Below, in pieces: positions 17,273 to 26,739 of a stretch of DNA of 64,000 nucleotides. This DNA is from Pseudomonadota bacterium. GTDB taxonomy: Bacteria; Pseudomonadota; Gammaproteobacteria; Burkholderiales; Thiobacillaceae. Location: NCBI GenBank assembly GCA_029558905.1, contig JAKQCX010000015.1, positions 1-64,000 of the forward strand. The letters are read 5' to 3'. Numbering within the stretch: position 1 is the stretch's first letter; every line of letters starts with the position of its first letter. Position numbers and translations under genes: made by a program. The notes beneath the pieces are model-generated. The model was not told the origin of the DNA and did not search any database. It saw only the letters and a program-made list of their open reading frames with translations.

Positions 17273-18178
17273 TTAGCGTTTCCGCGCCCTGGGATGGGAC
17301 TGGTCATACACCCGGGCCAGGTGCTGAAAGTCCAGGTGGGTATACACCTGGGTGGTGGACAGGCTTGCGTGGCCCAGCATCTCCTGCACGGCGCGCAGGT
17401 CGCCGCAGGACTGCAGCACGTGGCTGGCGAAGGAATGACGCAGGGCGTGCGGGTGCACGTGCGCGTCGACGCCCCGGCGCAAGGCCAGCTTCTTCAGGGC
17501 ACGGGCCAGCACGCCCGCAGCGATGCGCCCACCCCGGCTACCCACGAACAGGGCGGTGGTCTGTCGGGCCACCGTGTCGCGCACCGCCAGCCAGCGTTGC
17601 AGGGCCGTCAGGGCCCGGCTGCCCACGGGCACGATGCGTGACTTGCCGCCCTTGCCCAGCACGCGGACCTCCGCCTCACGCAGGTCCACCTGACCCAGGT
17701 CCAGGCCGATGAGCTCTGCCCGGCGCAGGCCGGAGGAATACATGAGCTCGAACATGGCGGCATCCCGGCGTGACCACACGCCGTCTTCCGCCTCGGGCTC
17801 CAGCAGGCGGGCCATCTCGTCCACGGACAGGGCGTTGGGCAGATGCCTTTCACCCCTGGGCGGGCGCAGTCCCAGACAGGGATTGGCGTGGATACGGCCA
17901 TGACGTGCCAGCCAGCGGAAGAAGCCGCGCCAGGCGGACAGGGTGCGGGCCAGGGTGCGTGGCGCCAGGCCCGCGGCGTGCAGGGCCGCCAGGGCCCGGC
18001 GGATGGCATGGCTGTCCAGGTCGGCGGGGTCCACCTCGCCCAGGCGCGCGCGCAGATGGTTCAGGTCGATGGCATAGGTGCTCACCGTGGCGGGACTGTA
18101 CTGGCGCGCGCGCAGGTCAAGCAGAAAGGCGTCGATGGCGCAGCCGAGTGCGCCCGGGTCCGTGTTCGGGCCGGACAT
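17273..18178 (-). CDS. xerC: Tyrosine recombinase XerC
   Basis: Site-specific recombinase that resolves chromosome dimers at dif with XerD and FtsK. 301 residues: an N-terminal SAM-like domain, then the catalytic domain with SSGLRRAELIGLDL (first catalytic Arg), VLGKGGKSRIVPVG (Lys in the beta-hairpin), HPHALRHSFASHVL (His/Arg), MLGHASLSTTQVYTH (second His and nucleophilic Tyr). It sits in the conserved dapF-DUF484-xerC order typical of Gammaproteobacteria, so it is the housekeeping XerC and not an integron or phage integrase. Confidence 0.95.
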   Translation of the reverse strand: MSGPNTDPGALGCAIDAFLLDLRARQYSPATVSTYAIDLNHLRARLGEVDPADLDSHAIRRALAALHAAGLAPRTLARTLSAWRGFFRWLARHGRIHANPCLGLRPPRGERHLPNALSVDEMARLLEPEAEDGVWSRRDAAMFELMYSSGLRRAELIGLDLGQVDLREAEVRVLGKGGKSRIVPVGSRALTALQRWLAVRDTVARQTTALFVGSRGGRIAAGVLARALKKLALRRGVDAHVHPHALRHSFASHVLQSCGDLRAVQEMLGHASLSTTQVYTHLDFQHLARVYDQSHPRARKR

Positions 18179-18180
18179 GG

Positions 18181-18828
18181 CTAGAGGAAGCGGCTGATGG
18201 CCGCACCCGTGAGCTGGGCCAGCCAGGTCAGGTAGAGGGTGCCCATCTCCGGATAGAAGCGCTTGGGATCTTCCGAGGCCAGCACCACCAGGCCGTTCAG
18301 GCTGTCTTCACGCAGGGGAGCCAGGGCGAAGGACTTCTGGTGGGGAGCGGCGGCCCCAAGCCAGGCGCGTACCTCATCCGGCACCTCCGTGCCGCATTGT
18401 GGCTGGCTCAGGCCCGCCATGAGCACGCGGGCCTCCGGGCTGACACTGGCAAACTCGGGCAGCGCGTGGTCCTGGTCGGCCCACACCCGCAGCGTGGCGT
18501 GTGGCACGGCAAAGCTGTCGGACAGCGAAAGGTAGAGCGACTGGAATACCGCCTCCAGGCTCCTGGCGCGCATCAGGTCCAGGGCCAGCTTGTGCAGCTT
18601 GTCGCCGAGGGCGTCGTTCTCCTCGGCGAAGCGGATGAATTCCCGCAGCTTCAGTTCCAGATTCCGTGACTTGTCGCGCAGGGCCAGCACCTGACGCTCC
18701 CCCAGGGAGATGGCCTGGCCGCTGTAGGGGTGGGGCACGCGGATCTCCGTCAGGAGTTCGGGGTGATGCTGGAAGAAGTCCGGGTTGAGCCGGAGGAAAT
18801 CGTCGATCTGTTCGGGGGAAATGTTCAT
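18181..18828 (-). CDS. DUF484 GAF-like protein
   Basis: 215 residues. N-terminal helix FLRLNPDFFQHHPELLTEIRVPHP is the DUF484 signature, followed by a coiled-coil region (LGERQVLALRDKSRNLELKLREFI) and a GAF-like C-terminal domain ending LYLTWLAQLTGAAISRFL. Function is unknown. It lies between dapF (10 bases) and xerC (2 bases), as in many Gammaproteobacteria. Confidence 0.9.
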   Translation of the reverse strand: MNISPEQIDDFLRLNPDFFQHHPELLTEIRVPHPYSGQAISLGERQVLALRDKSRNLELKLREFIRFAEENDALGDKLHKLALDLMRARSLEAVFQSLYLSLSDSFAVPHATLRVWADQDHALPEFASVSPEARVLMAGLSQPQCGTEVPDEVRAWLGAAAPHQKSFALAPLREDSLNGLVVLASEDPKRFYPEMGTLYLTWLAQLTGAAISRFL

Positions 18829-18838
18829 GAGCCTTCGT

Positions 18839-19681
18839 TCAAACCTCTATTTCGCCTTCGAAAACGGTGACGGCCGGGCCGGTGAGAAAGACGGCGTGCC
18901 CGTCCCCGGCCCAGTGGATGTCCAGATCGCCGCCCAGGGTGTGGACCGTGACCGTGGGGTCCAGCAGGCCCCGGGAGATGCCGGCCACCACGGCGGCGCA
19001 GGCGCCGGTACCACAGGCCAGGGTCTCGCCGCTGCCGCGCTCGTACACCCGCAGCCTCACCTCGCGCCGATGCAGCACCTGCATGAATCCCACGTTCACG
19101 CGCTCGGGGAAGCGCGGGTGACGTTCGAGCAGGGCGCCCAGTTCCCGTACCGGAGCGGCATCCAGGTTGCACACCACGCGCACGGCGTGTGGGTTGCCCA
19201 TGGACAGGGCGGAGATCTCGACGCGCTCCACACCCTGGGGTCCGTCCACGTCGATGACATAGGTGGGAGCTCGGGTCTCGGCCAGGAAGGGGATGTCGGC
19301 GGGAGCGAAGCGGGGCGGGCCCATGTCCACGGTGACCTGCCCGTCGGCCTCCAGACGCGGCACGATGATGCCGGAGGCGGTCTCCACACGGATTTCCGTC
19401 TCCCGGGTGAGGCCCTTATCGTGCACGAAGCGCACGAAGCAGCGCGCGCCGTTGCCGCATTGCTGCACCTCGCTGCCATCGGCATTGAAGATACGGTAGC
19501 GGAAATCCGCATCGGCGCGGCCCGGACGCTGCACCAGCAGGATCTGGTCGCAGCCCACGCCGAAGTGGCGGTCGGCGATGGCCCGGCACTGCTCCGCTGT
19601 CAGACCGACCTGCTGGCGGATGCCGTCGAACACGACGAAGTCGTTGCCCGCGCCATGCATCTTGGTGAACTTCAGTTTCAT
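18839..19681 (-). CDS. dapF: Diaminopimelate epimerase
   Basis: Interconverts LL- and meso-diaminopimelate for lysine and peptidoglycan synthesis. 280 residues; starts [16 protein letters not shown]. It has the two catalytic cysteines, C75 in [13 protein letters not shown] and a second in [14 protein letters not shown]. The ATG at 19681 is chosen because the family begins with this motif, although the frame stays open upstream. First gene of the dapF-DUF484-xerC cluster. Confidence 0.97.
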   Translation of the reverse strand: MKLKFTKMHGAGNDFVVFDGIRQQVGLTAEQCRAIADRHFGVGCDQILLVQRPGRADADFRYRIFNADGSEVQQCGNGARCFVRFVHDKGLTRETEIRVETASGIIVPRLEADGQVTVDMGPPRFAPADIPFLAETRAPTYVIDVDGPQGVERVEISALSMGNPHAVRVVCNLDAAPVRELGALLERHPRFPERVNVGFMQVLHRREVRLRVYERGSGETLACGTGACAAVVAGISRGLLDPTVTVHTLGGDLDIHWAGDGHAVFLTGPAVTVFEGEIEV

Positions 19682-19688
19682 GGCCGGA

Positions 19689-20156
19689 TTATGCCGCGTC
19701 CGTGGCCTCTTCCCGGGCCAGGCGCAGGATGTAGGCGGAGAAGTCCGGGTCCTCGCCGCGCAGCAGCACGGGCAGGCGTTCACGGAAATCGCCGCGTCGG
19801 CACCACTCGCGCATGTAGTCCTCCCAGGAGTGCCAGCGGCGGCGCCGCTTCTCGTCCATGGACGGGGACCAGGCCAGCAGGTAGGCACGCTCGAACAGGG
19901 AGATGAGCATGTCGAAGATGACCCACATGCGCTCGCGCTGCTCGTCGGTGAGCGCCGCCGAGGTGGCCTGGCTACGCAGCTTCAGGTCCGGGTGAGCCAG
20001 CACCACCTCGAGGAAATCGATGTAGGCATCGGAGAGCTGTTGCCAGGTGGCCTCGTCCTCGTTCTCCCGTTCCTTGCGCTGCTCCAGGAGGAATACGACG
20101 ATGGCGAAGGGCAGGCCCACCACCGTGACCACGTAGGACAGGGTTTCCCAGCCCAT
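19689..20156 (-). CDS. Hypothetical single-pass membrane protein
   Basis: About 155 residues. One N-terminal hydrophobic segment ([19 protein letters not shown]), then a charged helical region ([29 protein letters not shown]) and a soluble C-terminus rich in Arg and Trp. I do not recognise a family. An alternative GTG start at 20177 overlaps the previous stop (GTGA) and adds seven residues; neither start has a strong ribosome site. It lies between the CoA-binding protein gene and dapF, seven bases from dapF. Confidence 0.7.
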   Translation of the reverse strand: MGWETLSYVVTVVGLPFAIVVFLLEQRKERENEDEATWQQLSDAYIDFLEVVLAHPDLKLRSQATSAALTDEQRERMWVIFDMLISLFERAYLLAWSPSMDEKRRRRWHSWEDYMREWCRRGDFRERLPVLLRGEDPDFSAYILRLAREEATDAA

Positions 20157-20173
20157 CTGCCAGCTTGCGGGAT

Positions 20174-20590
20174 TCACGGCATCAGCGCCATGTGGTCTTT
20201 CCAGATGCAGCGGTTCATCACCACCGACATGCCCGCTGCCCGGGCCCGCTGCGCCGCCGCATCGTGGACGATGCCTTCCTGGATCCAAAGGGCCGGGGCG
20301 CCGATGGCCAGGCATTCCTCCACCACGCCCGGGATGGCGGCGGCTTCCCGGAACACGTTCACCAGGTCCACGGTGAAGGGGATGTCGGCGAGCCTTGCGT
20401 AGGCCGGCTCGCCCAGTACCTCGCGCACCGCCGGACGCACCGGCACGATGCGGTAGCCCAGGGCCTGCATGGCCCGGGATACGCCGAAGCTGGGGCGCTC
20501 CGGCCTGGGGGACAGGCCCACCACGGCAATGGTCCTGATCCGCTGCAGCAGGGCCTTGATCTCGTCCGGGGACGGATTCTCGAAGTTCAT
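20174..20590 (-). CDS. CoA-binding domain protein (YccU-like)
   Basis: 138 residues with a Rossmann-like CoA-binding fold: IRTIAVVGLSPRPERPSFGVSRAMQALGYRIVPVRP, then VDLVNVFREAAAIPGVVEECLAIGAPALWIQEGIVHDAAAQRARAAGMSVVMNRCIWKDH. The C-terminal MNRCIWKDH is typical. The biochemical role is unknown; relatives may sense CoA. It overlaps the GNAT gene by four bases. Confidence 0.9.
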   Translation of the reverse strand: MNFENPSPDEIKALLQRIRTIAVVGLSPRPERPSFGVSRAMQALGYRIVPVRPAVREVLGEPAYARLADIPFTVDLVNVFREAAAIPGVVEECLAIGAPALWIQEGIVHDAAAQRARAAGMSVVMNRCIWKDHMALMP

Positions 20591-21087
20591 GTCAACTCCT
20601 TCACCATGACGTAATCATCCATGACAAAGCCGCCGCCGATGTCTTCCACCACCAGGTCCGCCACCCGAAAGCCGTGTTTCAGATAGGCCTGGATGGCGTT
20701 GTGGTTCTGCCGATTCACCCGCAGGATCAGGCGGGAGGCGTCCCGATGCCGGGCGTGGCGCGCCATCTCGACGAGGAGCCGGCTGCCGATGCCATGGCGT
20801 TGCAGGTCCGGATGGACGTAGAGCTTGTCCAGCTTGTAGTCCCCGCCGGCCAGGGGAAAGCCGTGCGCGAAACCCACCAGCGCCTCCCGGGCGCGGGCCG
20901 CCAGCCATGCGTCGCCGCGTGCCAGGAGCTGACGCACCAGACCGGGCTTGTAGCGCTGGGCCAGCATGTATTCGATCTGCGCCGCGCTGATCATGCCGGG
21001 GTAGCTCTTGCGCCAGATCAGGCCCGCCAGCTCCACCAGGGCCTCGGCCTCCTCCATGCGCAGCCGGCCGAACTCGACTTCATCCAT
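20587..21087 (-). CDS. GNAT-family N-acetyltransferase
   Basis: 166 residues. The GNAT core is visible: YKLDKLYVHPDLQRHGIGSRLLVEMARHARHRDASRLILRVNRQNHNAIQAYLKHGFRV, with the acetyl-CoA-binding R/Q-x-x-G-x-G/A loop (QRHGIG). The substrate is unknown. The start lies within the end of the upstream acyltransferase gene (eight-base overlap) and the stop overlaps the CoA-binding gene, so this is one operon. Confidence 0.9.
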   Translation of the reverse strand: MDEVEFGRLRMEEAEALVELAGLIWRKSYPGMISAAQIEYMLAQRYKPGLVRQLLARGDAWLAARAREALVGFAHGFPLAGGDYKLDKLYVHPDLQRHGIGSRLLVEMARHARHRDASRLILRVNRQNHNAIQAYLKHGFRVADLVVEDIGGGFVMDDYVMVKELT

Positions 21088-21949
21088 AGATGCCGGGCTC
21101 CCCCTCGGGCCGGGTCTTGAAGCGCTTGTGCACCCAAAGATATTGCTCGGGCATTTCCCGGGCGCGCTCCTCGATGAAGGCGTTCATGCGCCGCACATCG
21201 GCCTCCAGGTCGCCCGTGGGATAGTCCTGCCAGGCCGGATAGAAGCGCAGCACATAGCCGTCCGCATCCTGGCGCGCCACGGCGGGTACCACCGGCGCAC
21301 CGGCCAGCTTGCTGAGCCGGGGCAGGGCCGCCAGAGTGGCGGCCTGGGTATGGAAGAAGGGCACGAATACCGCCTCCCTGCGACCGAAATCCAGGTCCGG
21401 GGCGAAGTAGAACGGTCGCCCCTTTTTCAGGGCGCGCAGGGCGGGCTTGACGCCTTCCTGGCGCGTGTAGACCTCGGTGTCGCCAAAGCGGCGCCGCGAC
21501 TGGAACACCAGGCGTTCGATCTGCCGGCTCTTGATGCGCGCATTGAGGGTGACCACCGGCGAGAATGCGGCGGCAAAGCGGATGCCGGCGATGGCCACGC
21601 CCACGAAGTGGGGGGCCAGGCAGATCACGGGTCTGCCACGATGGGGGGTGATGTGTTCCAGGCCCTCGATGCGGGTCAGGGCCTCCATCTCCGCCTGGCT
21701 GCCCCACCAGGATACGGTCTCCTGCAGGCTGGCACGGCCCAGGGCGCGGAAATGGGCCTTGAGGACCGCCGTAAGCCGGGCCTCGTCCCACTCGGGAAAG
21801 CACAGGCGCAGGTTGGTGGCGGCAATGTGGCGGCGTGCGCGGGCCAGGTGGAAGAGCAGGCCTCCCAGAACCTCGCCCAGCCTGCCCAAGGCCCTGGCCG
21901 GCAGCAGGCGCCAGAGCAGCCAGAGCAGGGCCACGCCCAGGCGCTGCAT
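21080..21949 (-). CDS. LpxL/HtrB-family acyltransferase paralogue lacking the catalytic acidic residue
   Basis: 289 residues with an N-terminal membrane anchor (ALLWLLWRLLPA) and the lipid A late acyltransferase fold. Catalytic enzymes carry H-x4-D/E; here the stretch is APHFVGVAIAG, giving H114 but Ala at 119. GAC to GCC, one base, would explain the change. Downstream blocks are normal: GRPFYFAPDLDFGRREAVFVPFF and QYLWVHKRFKTRP. It follows a second, intact paralogue with a one-base stop/start overlap. It may be inactive, altered in chemistry, or a structural partner; a sequencing error is also possible. Confidence 0.88.
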   Translation of the reverse strand: MQRLGVALLWLLWRLLPARALGRLGEVLGGLLFHLARARRHIAATNLRLCFPEWDEARLTAVLKAHFRALGRASLQETVSWWGSQAEMEALTRIEGLEHITPHRGRPVICLAPHFVGVAIAGIRFAAAFSPVVTLNARIKSRQIERLVFQSRRRFGDTEVYTRQEGVKPALRALKKGRPFYFAPDLDFGRREAVFVPFFHTQAATLAALPRLSKLAGAPVVPAVARQDADGYVLRFYPAWQDYPTGDLEADVRRMNAFIEERAREMPEQYLWVHKRFKTRPEGEPGIYG

Positions 21950-22863
21950 CACAGGTCCCCCGGGATGGGTGGCATGCCTTCGCGGCGCCGAAACAGGTTG
22001 TAGTTCCAGAGGTACTGCCATGGATGCCGGCGGATCAGTGCGGACAGGGCCTGGGACACGATTTTCGCAAGCGCGCCGGCATCGGCGCCGGACGGGATGG
22101 CCATGGGCTCGATGTACAGTCGGTATCCCCGGCCCCACGGCAGCCGCCTGGCAAAGACGACGAGGGGGATGGCACCCGTGCGCTGCAGCAGGCGGTAGGG
22201 CAGGGCGGGCATGTAGGCCGGAGCGTCGAGGAAGCGCAGCCACTGGCCTTCGCCCTTGTTCGCGGTCTGGTCCGGCAGGATGAAGACCGCTTCGCCGGCC
22301 CTGAGCCGCGTCAGCATGGCGCGCACACCCGCGTGGTCGGGCGGCACGGTCCTGACGCCGGAGCGTTCCCGACCCCTGCGCATCACATCGTGTACCCAGG
22401 GTTGACGCGGTGGCGTGTACAGCGCGGTGGTAGGCATGCGGTCGGCGATGTACATGCCGCAGATCTCCCAGCAGCCCAGATGCGGCGCCAGCAGCAGCAC
22501 ACCCCTGCCTTGCCGCTGCGCGGCCTGCAGGTGCTCCCAGCCGTGCACGGACCGCACCAGGGCATAGACCCGTGCCAAGGGCGCCAGCCAGACCTTGGGC
22601 AATTCCGCCACACCCTTGCCCAGCTCCCGGGCCACGGGCCACAGGGCGCCTGGCCGGTACTGGCCGGCGGTGCGCAGATTGTCGCGCAGGCGGTTACGGT
22701 AGCGGCCACGCAACAGGCCGACCCCGCCCAGGCAGACACCCACCGCATGCAGGACGGGAAGAGGGAGGTGGGACGCGAAGCGCAGCAGGGCGTGCAAGCT
22801 TGTTTTGACCAAATGCGTGGAGGATGACAGAATTATCCCAGCCGCCGAGTTAATTGCAGCCAT
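21949..22863 (-). CDS. LpxL/HtrB-family lipid A acyltransferase
   Basis: About 304 residues. Adds a secondary acyl chain to Kdo2-lipid IVA at the inner membrane, judging by family. It has an intact catalytic H-x4-E (APHLGCWEICG), then the conserved FILPDQTANKGEGQWLRFLDAPAY and the C-terminal HPWQYLWNYNLFRRR. The ATG at 22863 is chosen; a TTG at 22893 and one at about 22815 are alternatives, and none has a clear ribosome site. It is divergent from metK, with only about 110 bases between start codons, and heads the long leftward operon through dapF and xerC. Confidence 0.9.
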   Translation of the reverse strand: MAAINSAAGIILSSSTHLVKTSLHALLRFASHLPLPVLHAVGVCLGGVGLLRGRYRNRLRDNLRTAGQYRPGALWPVARELGKGVAELPKVWLAPLARVYALVRSVHGWEHLQAAQRQGRGVLLLAPHLGCWEICGMYIADRMPTTALYTPPRQPWVHDVMRRGRERSGVRTVPPDHAGVRAMLTRLRAGEAVFILPDQTANKGEGQWLRFLDAPAYMPALPYRLLQRTGAIPLVVFARRLPWGRGYRLYIEPMAIPSGADAGALAKIVSQALSALIRRHPWQYLWNYNLFRRREGMPPIPGDL

Positions 22864-22906
22864 GCATCCAGACAAATTGCGGGCGGGATACAAATGCCGC
22901 TAAAGC

Positions 22907-22968
22907 GTCCCGCTCCTGTTCCCCGGAGCCGGTTCGCCGGTCTGAGCGGGGAAAACTTCAACAGGAGC
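22907..22968 (+). promoter_or_regulatory. Structured metK leader with mutually exclusive pairings over the ribosome binding site
   Basis: GCTCCTGTT (22912-22920) is the exact complement of AACAGGAGC (22960-22968), which contains the metK ribosome site AGGAG. The same GCTC also belongs to CCCGCTC (22909-22915), the exact complement of GAGCGGG (22944-22950). That second stem would enclose a CCGG-TTCG-CCGG tetraloop hairpin (22929-22940). The two pairings cannot coexist: one hides the ribosome site, the other frees it. This is riboswitch-like architecture. I do not recognise a known SAM riboswitch class, and the ligand, if any, is unknown. Confidence 0.55.
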
Positions 22969-22972
22969 TGTC

Positions 22973-24166
22973 ATGAGCAAGGATTACCTCTTCACCTCGG
23001 AATCCGTGTCCGAAGGCCACCCGGACAAGGTGGCGGACCAGATCTCCGATGCCATCGTCGATGCCATCCTGGAGCAGGATGCCCATTCCCGCATCGCCGC
23101 CGAGACCCTGGTGAGCACCGGCATGGTGATCCTGGCGGGCGAGATCACCACCGATGCCAAGGTGGATTACGCCCGGGTGGCGCGGGATACCATCCGCCGC
23201 ATCGGCTATGCCGATCCCAACCTGCGCTTCGATGCCGACGGCTGCGCCGTGCACATCTGCTACGGCCAGCAGAGCGCGAACATCGCCCAGGGCGTGAACG
23301 CCGCCTACGACGACAACCTCGACCAGGGCGCCGGTGACCAGGGCCTGATGTTCGGCTACGCCTGCGACGAGACCCCCTCCCTCATGCCCCTGCCCATCTG
23401 GCTGGCCCACCGTCTGGTGGAGCGCCAGTCCCTGCTGCGCAAGGACGGCCGCCTGCCCTGGCTGCGCCCGGACGCCAAATCCCAGGTCACGGTGCGCTAT
23501 GTGGACGGCAGGCCACACAGCATCGACACCGTGGTGCTCTCCACCCAGCACAGTCCGGAAATGGCGGAAAGCCTGAACGGCCGCCGGACGATGAAGCAGG
23601 CCGCCGTGGAGGCCATCATCGAGGACATCATCCAGCCCGTGCTGCCCAGGGAGCTCGTCAAGGGCGACATCCACTATCTGGTGAACCCAACCGGCTGTTT
23701 CGAGATCGGCGGCCCGCATGGCGACGCCGGCCTCACCGGCCGCAAGATCATCGTCGACACCTATGGCGGTTCCGCGCCGCACGGCGGCGGCGCCTTCTCC
23801 GGCAAGGATCCTTCCAAGGTGGATCGCTCCGCCGCCTACGCCGGCCGCTACGTGGCCAAGAACATCGTTGCCGCCGGCCTGGCCAGCAGGTGCCTGGTGC
23901 AGGTCTCCTACGCCATCGGCGTGGCCCGGCCCACCAGCGTCATGGTGGAGACCTATGGCACCGGCAAGGTCGCCGATGAAAAGCTCACCGAGCTGGTGCT
24001 GCGCCATTTCGACCTGCGTCCGAAGGGCATCGTGCAGATGCTGGACCTGCTGCGCCCCTTCTACCGCAAGACCGCCGCATATGGCCATTTCGGCCGTGAT
24101 GAACCGGAATTCAGTTGGGAAAATACGGACAAGGCATCCGCACTGCGCGCGGATGCGGGTCTGTAA
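22973..24166 (+). CDS. metK: S-adenosylmethionine synthetase
   Basis: Makes SAM from methionine and ATP. 397 residues. Family motifs are present: [38 protein letters not shown] (methionine-binding loop), [24 protein letters not shown] and the P-loop-like [19 protein letters not shown]. The ATG is preceded by AACAGGAGCTGTC, whose AGGAG can be sequestered by the leader. With ahcY downstream it supplies and recycles the SAM pool used by the methyltransferases. Confidence 0.98.
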   Translation: MSKDYLFTSESVSEGHPDKVADQISDAIVDAILEQDAHSRIAAETLVSTGMVILAGEITTDAKVDYARVARDTIRRIGYADPNLRFDADGCAVHICYGQQSANIAQGVNAAYDDNLDQGAGDQGLMFGYACDETPSLMPLPIWLAHRLVERQSLLRKDGRLPWLRPDAKSQVTVRYVDGRPHSIDTVVLSTQHSPEMAESLNGRRTMKQAAVEAIIEDIIQPVLPRELVKGDIHYLVNPTGCFEIGGPHGDAGLTGRKIIVDTYGGSAPHGGGAFSGKDPSKVDRSAAYAGRYVAKNIVAAGLASRCLVQVSYAIGVARPTSVMVETYGTGKVADEKLTELVLRHFDLRPKGIVQMLDLLRPFYRKTAAYGHFGRDEPEFSWENTDKASALRADAGL

Positions 24167-24183
24167 GGCCGGCCGAAGGCCTT
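24165..24183 (+). terminator. Hairpin at the metK stop codon
   Basis: AAGGCC, seven bases, GGCCTT forms a six-base stem starting in the TAA stop codon of metK. There is no clear T-run (TTGGTCC follows), so termination would be weak or Rho-assisted. Confidence 0.35.
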
Positions 24184-24255
24184 GGTCCGAATTCCGGCGT
24201 AAGCGCGGACCCCATGGCCAGGCAAGAGCGGTAATGGCCGGACAGGAGGTCGATC

Positions 24256-25101
24256 ATGGTCGCCATGCACGCATCACCGGCCGCGCTCATCCTGGTGTTG
24301 TCCGTGCTGCTGCAGCTGATCGCCGCCGGGGTGGCCTTGGGCCAGATGCGGCACGCGGGGCGCTACCGCTATGCCTGGCTGGCGATTTCCGCGGCCCTGG
24401 CCCTGATGGTCCCGCGCCGCGTCCTGCCCTTGCTGGATCTCCTGCAGGGGCACGCCGGTCACGACACCAGCGCGCTGCTCGGCCTGTTGATCTCCGGCCT
24501 GATGCTGGTCGGCGTGCTGGGCCTGCGTGCCCTGTTCACGAACATGCGGCGCCAGGAACGGGAGCTCGTGCATCTGGCCACGATCGATGGCCTCACCCAT
24601 GCCAGCAACCGCCGCCATGCACTGCAGCTGGCCCGGGCGGAGCTCGTGCGGCAGCGCCGCACCGGCCGCCCCCTGGCCGTGCTGATCCTGGATCTGGACC
24701 ATTTCAAGAAGATCAATGACGGCTACGGACACGCGGTGGGCGACGCGGTGCTGGCGGCCGTGGCTGCTGCCTGCATGGCGGGCCTGCGCGGCATGGATGT
24801 GTTCGGGCGCCTGGGCGGCGAGGAGTTCGTCATCGTGCTGCCCGAAACCGATGCGGCCCAGGCACTCGCCTCCGCGGAACGCCTGCGGACCCGTGTCGCC
24901 GCCCTGGAAGTCGCGGCTGGAGACCACGTGGCGCGCGTCACCGTCAGCATCGGCGTGGCCCTGGGCACCGGCCGTCAGACCGACCCGGACAGCGCCCTGG
25001 CCGAGTTGCTGCGACGCGCCGACACGGCGCTCTACGCCGCCAAGGCGGCCGGTCGCGACCGCAGCGTGGTCTGGCACGCGGGTCTGTCACCCCGGAGCTG
25101 A
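24256..25101 (+). CDS. Membrane-bound diguanylate cyclase (GGDEF)
   Basis: 281 residues. Three N-terminal hydrophobic helices (about residues 5-28, 38-60, 72-95) anchor a GGDEF domain. The domain starts [19 protein letters not shown], has [18 protein letters not shown] and the active-site GGEEF in [18 protein letters not shown] five residues before GGEEF is a product-inhibition I-site (RxxD), so feedback by cyclic di-GMP is likely. No sensor domain beyond the membrane part is visible. Its position between metK and ahcY is unusual; both SAM-cycle genes have their own RNA control elements, so it may be an independent insert. Confidence 0.93.
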   Translation: MVAMHASPAALILVLSVLLQLIAAGVALGQMRHAGRYRYAWLAISAALALMVPRRVLPLLDLLQGHAGHDTSALLGLLISGLMLVGVLGLRALFTNMRRQERELVHLATIDGLTHASNRRHALQLARAELVRQRRTGRPLAVLILDLDHFKKINDGYGHAVGDAVLAAVAAACMAGLRGMDVFGRLGGEEFVIVLPETDAAQALASAERLRTRVAALEVAAGDHVARVTVSIGVALGTGRQTDPDSALAELLRRADTALYAAKAAGRDRSVVWHAGLSPRS

Positions 25102-25135
25102 CCCATCGTACGCTACGCCGTAGAATCCCGCCTTT

Positions 25136-25215
25136 CCCGAGGAGCGTTGCAGGGGCAGGAAGCGGCCGCCGGCCGATCCTTCCCCCAGGCTCGGGACCCC
25201 ACCAACGACGCTCGC
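25136..25215 (+). promoter_or_regulatory. S-adenosylhomocysteine (SAH) riboswitch upstream of ahcY
   Basis: CCCGAG (25136-25141) pairs with CTCGGG (25190-25195) as P1. The core GAGCGTTGCA (25142-25151) and CCAGGCTCGGG are the known SAH aptamer blocks. GAGCG (25142-25146) can pair with CGCTC (25209-25213) in the expected pseudoknot, inside AACGACGCTC. SAH riboswitches turn on ahcY when the toxic product SAH builds up. Just downstream CTCGC-A-ACCTC (25211-25221) can pair with GAGGT-G-GCGAG (25234-25244) around a GC hairpin; this uses the CTC of the pseudoknot, so it is a plausible ligand-off competitor. Confidence 0.85.
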
Positions 25216-25277
25216 AACCTCAACCCCGCCGGGGAGGTGGCGAGCCCGCGCCCCCGGCTGCATGCACAGGAGCAGCT

Positions 25278-26680
<1,403 letters not shown>

Positions 26681-26681
<1 letters not shown>

Positions 26682-26698
26682 TGCCCCCCAGGGGGCAT
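26681..26698 (+). terminator. Strong hairpin at the end of ahcY
   Basis: ATGCCCCC-CA-GGGGGCAT is a perfect eight-base palindromic stem that begins in the ahcY stop codon. No T-run follows on either strand, so it may act as a transcript-stabilising or bidirectional terminator between the convergent ahcY and sulfotransferase genes. Confidence 0.5.
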
Positions 26699-26739
26699 GC
26701 CGGACGGCGGAAGACCGGACGGGATGACCATGCGCCGGG

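Noticed and set aside
17273-18178. Tyrosine recombinase as possible sign of a mobile element
   Set aside because: It is XerC in the conserved dapF-DUF484-xerC context, with no attachment repeats or phage genes nearby.
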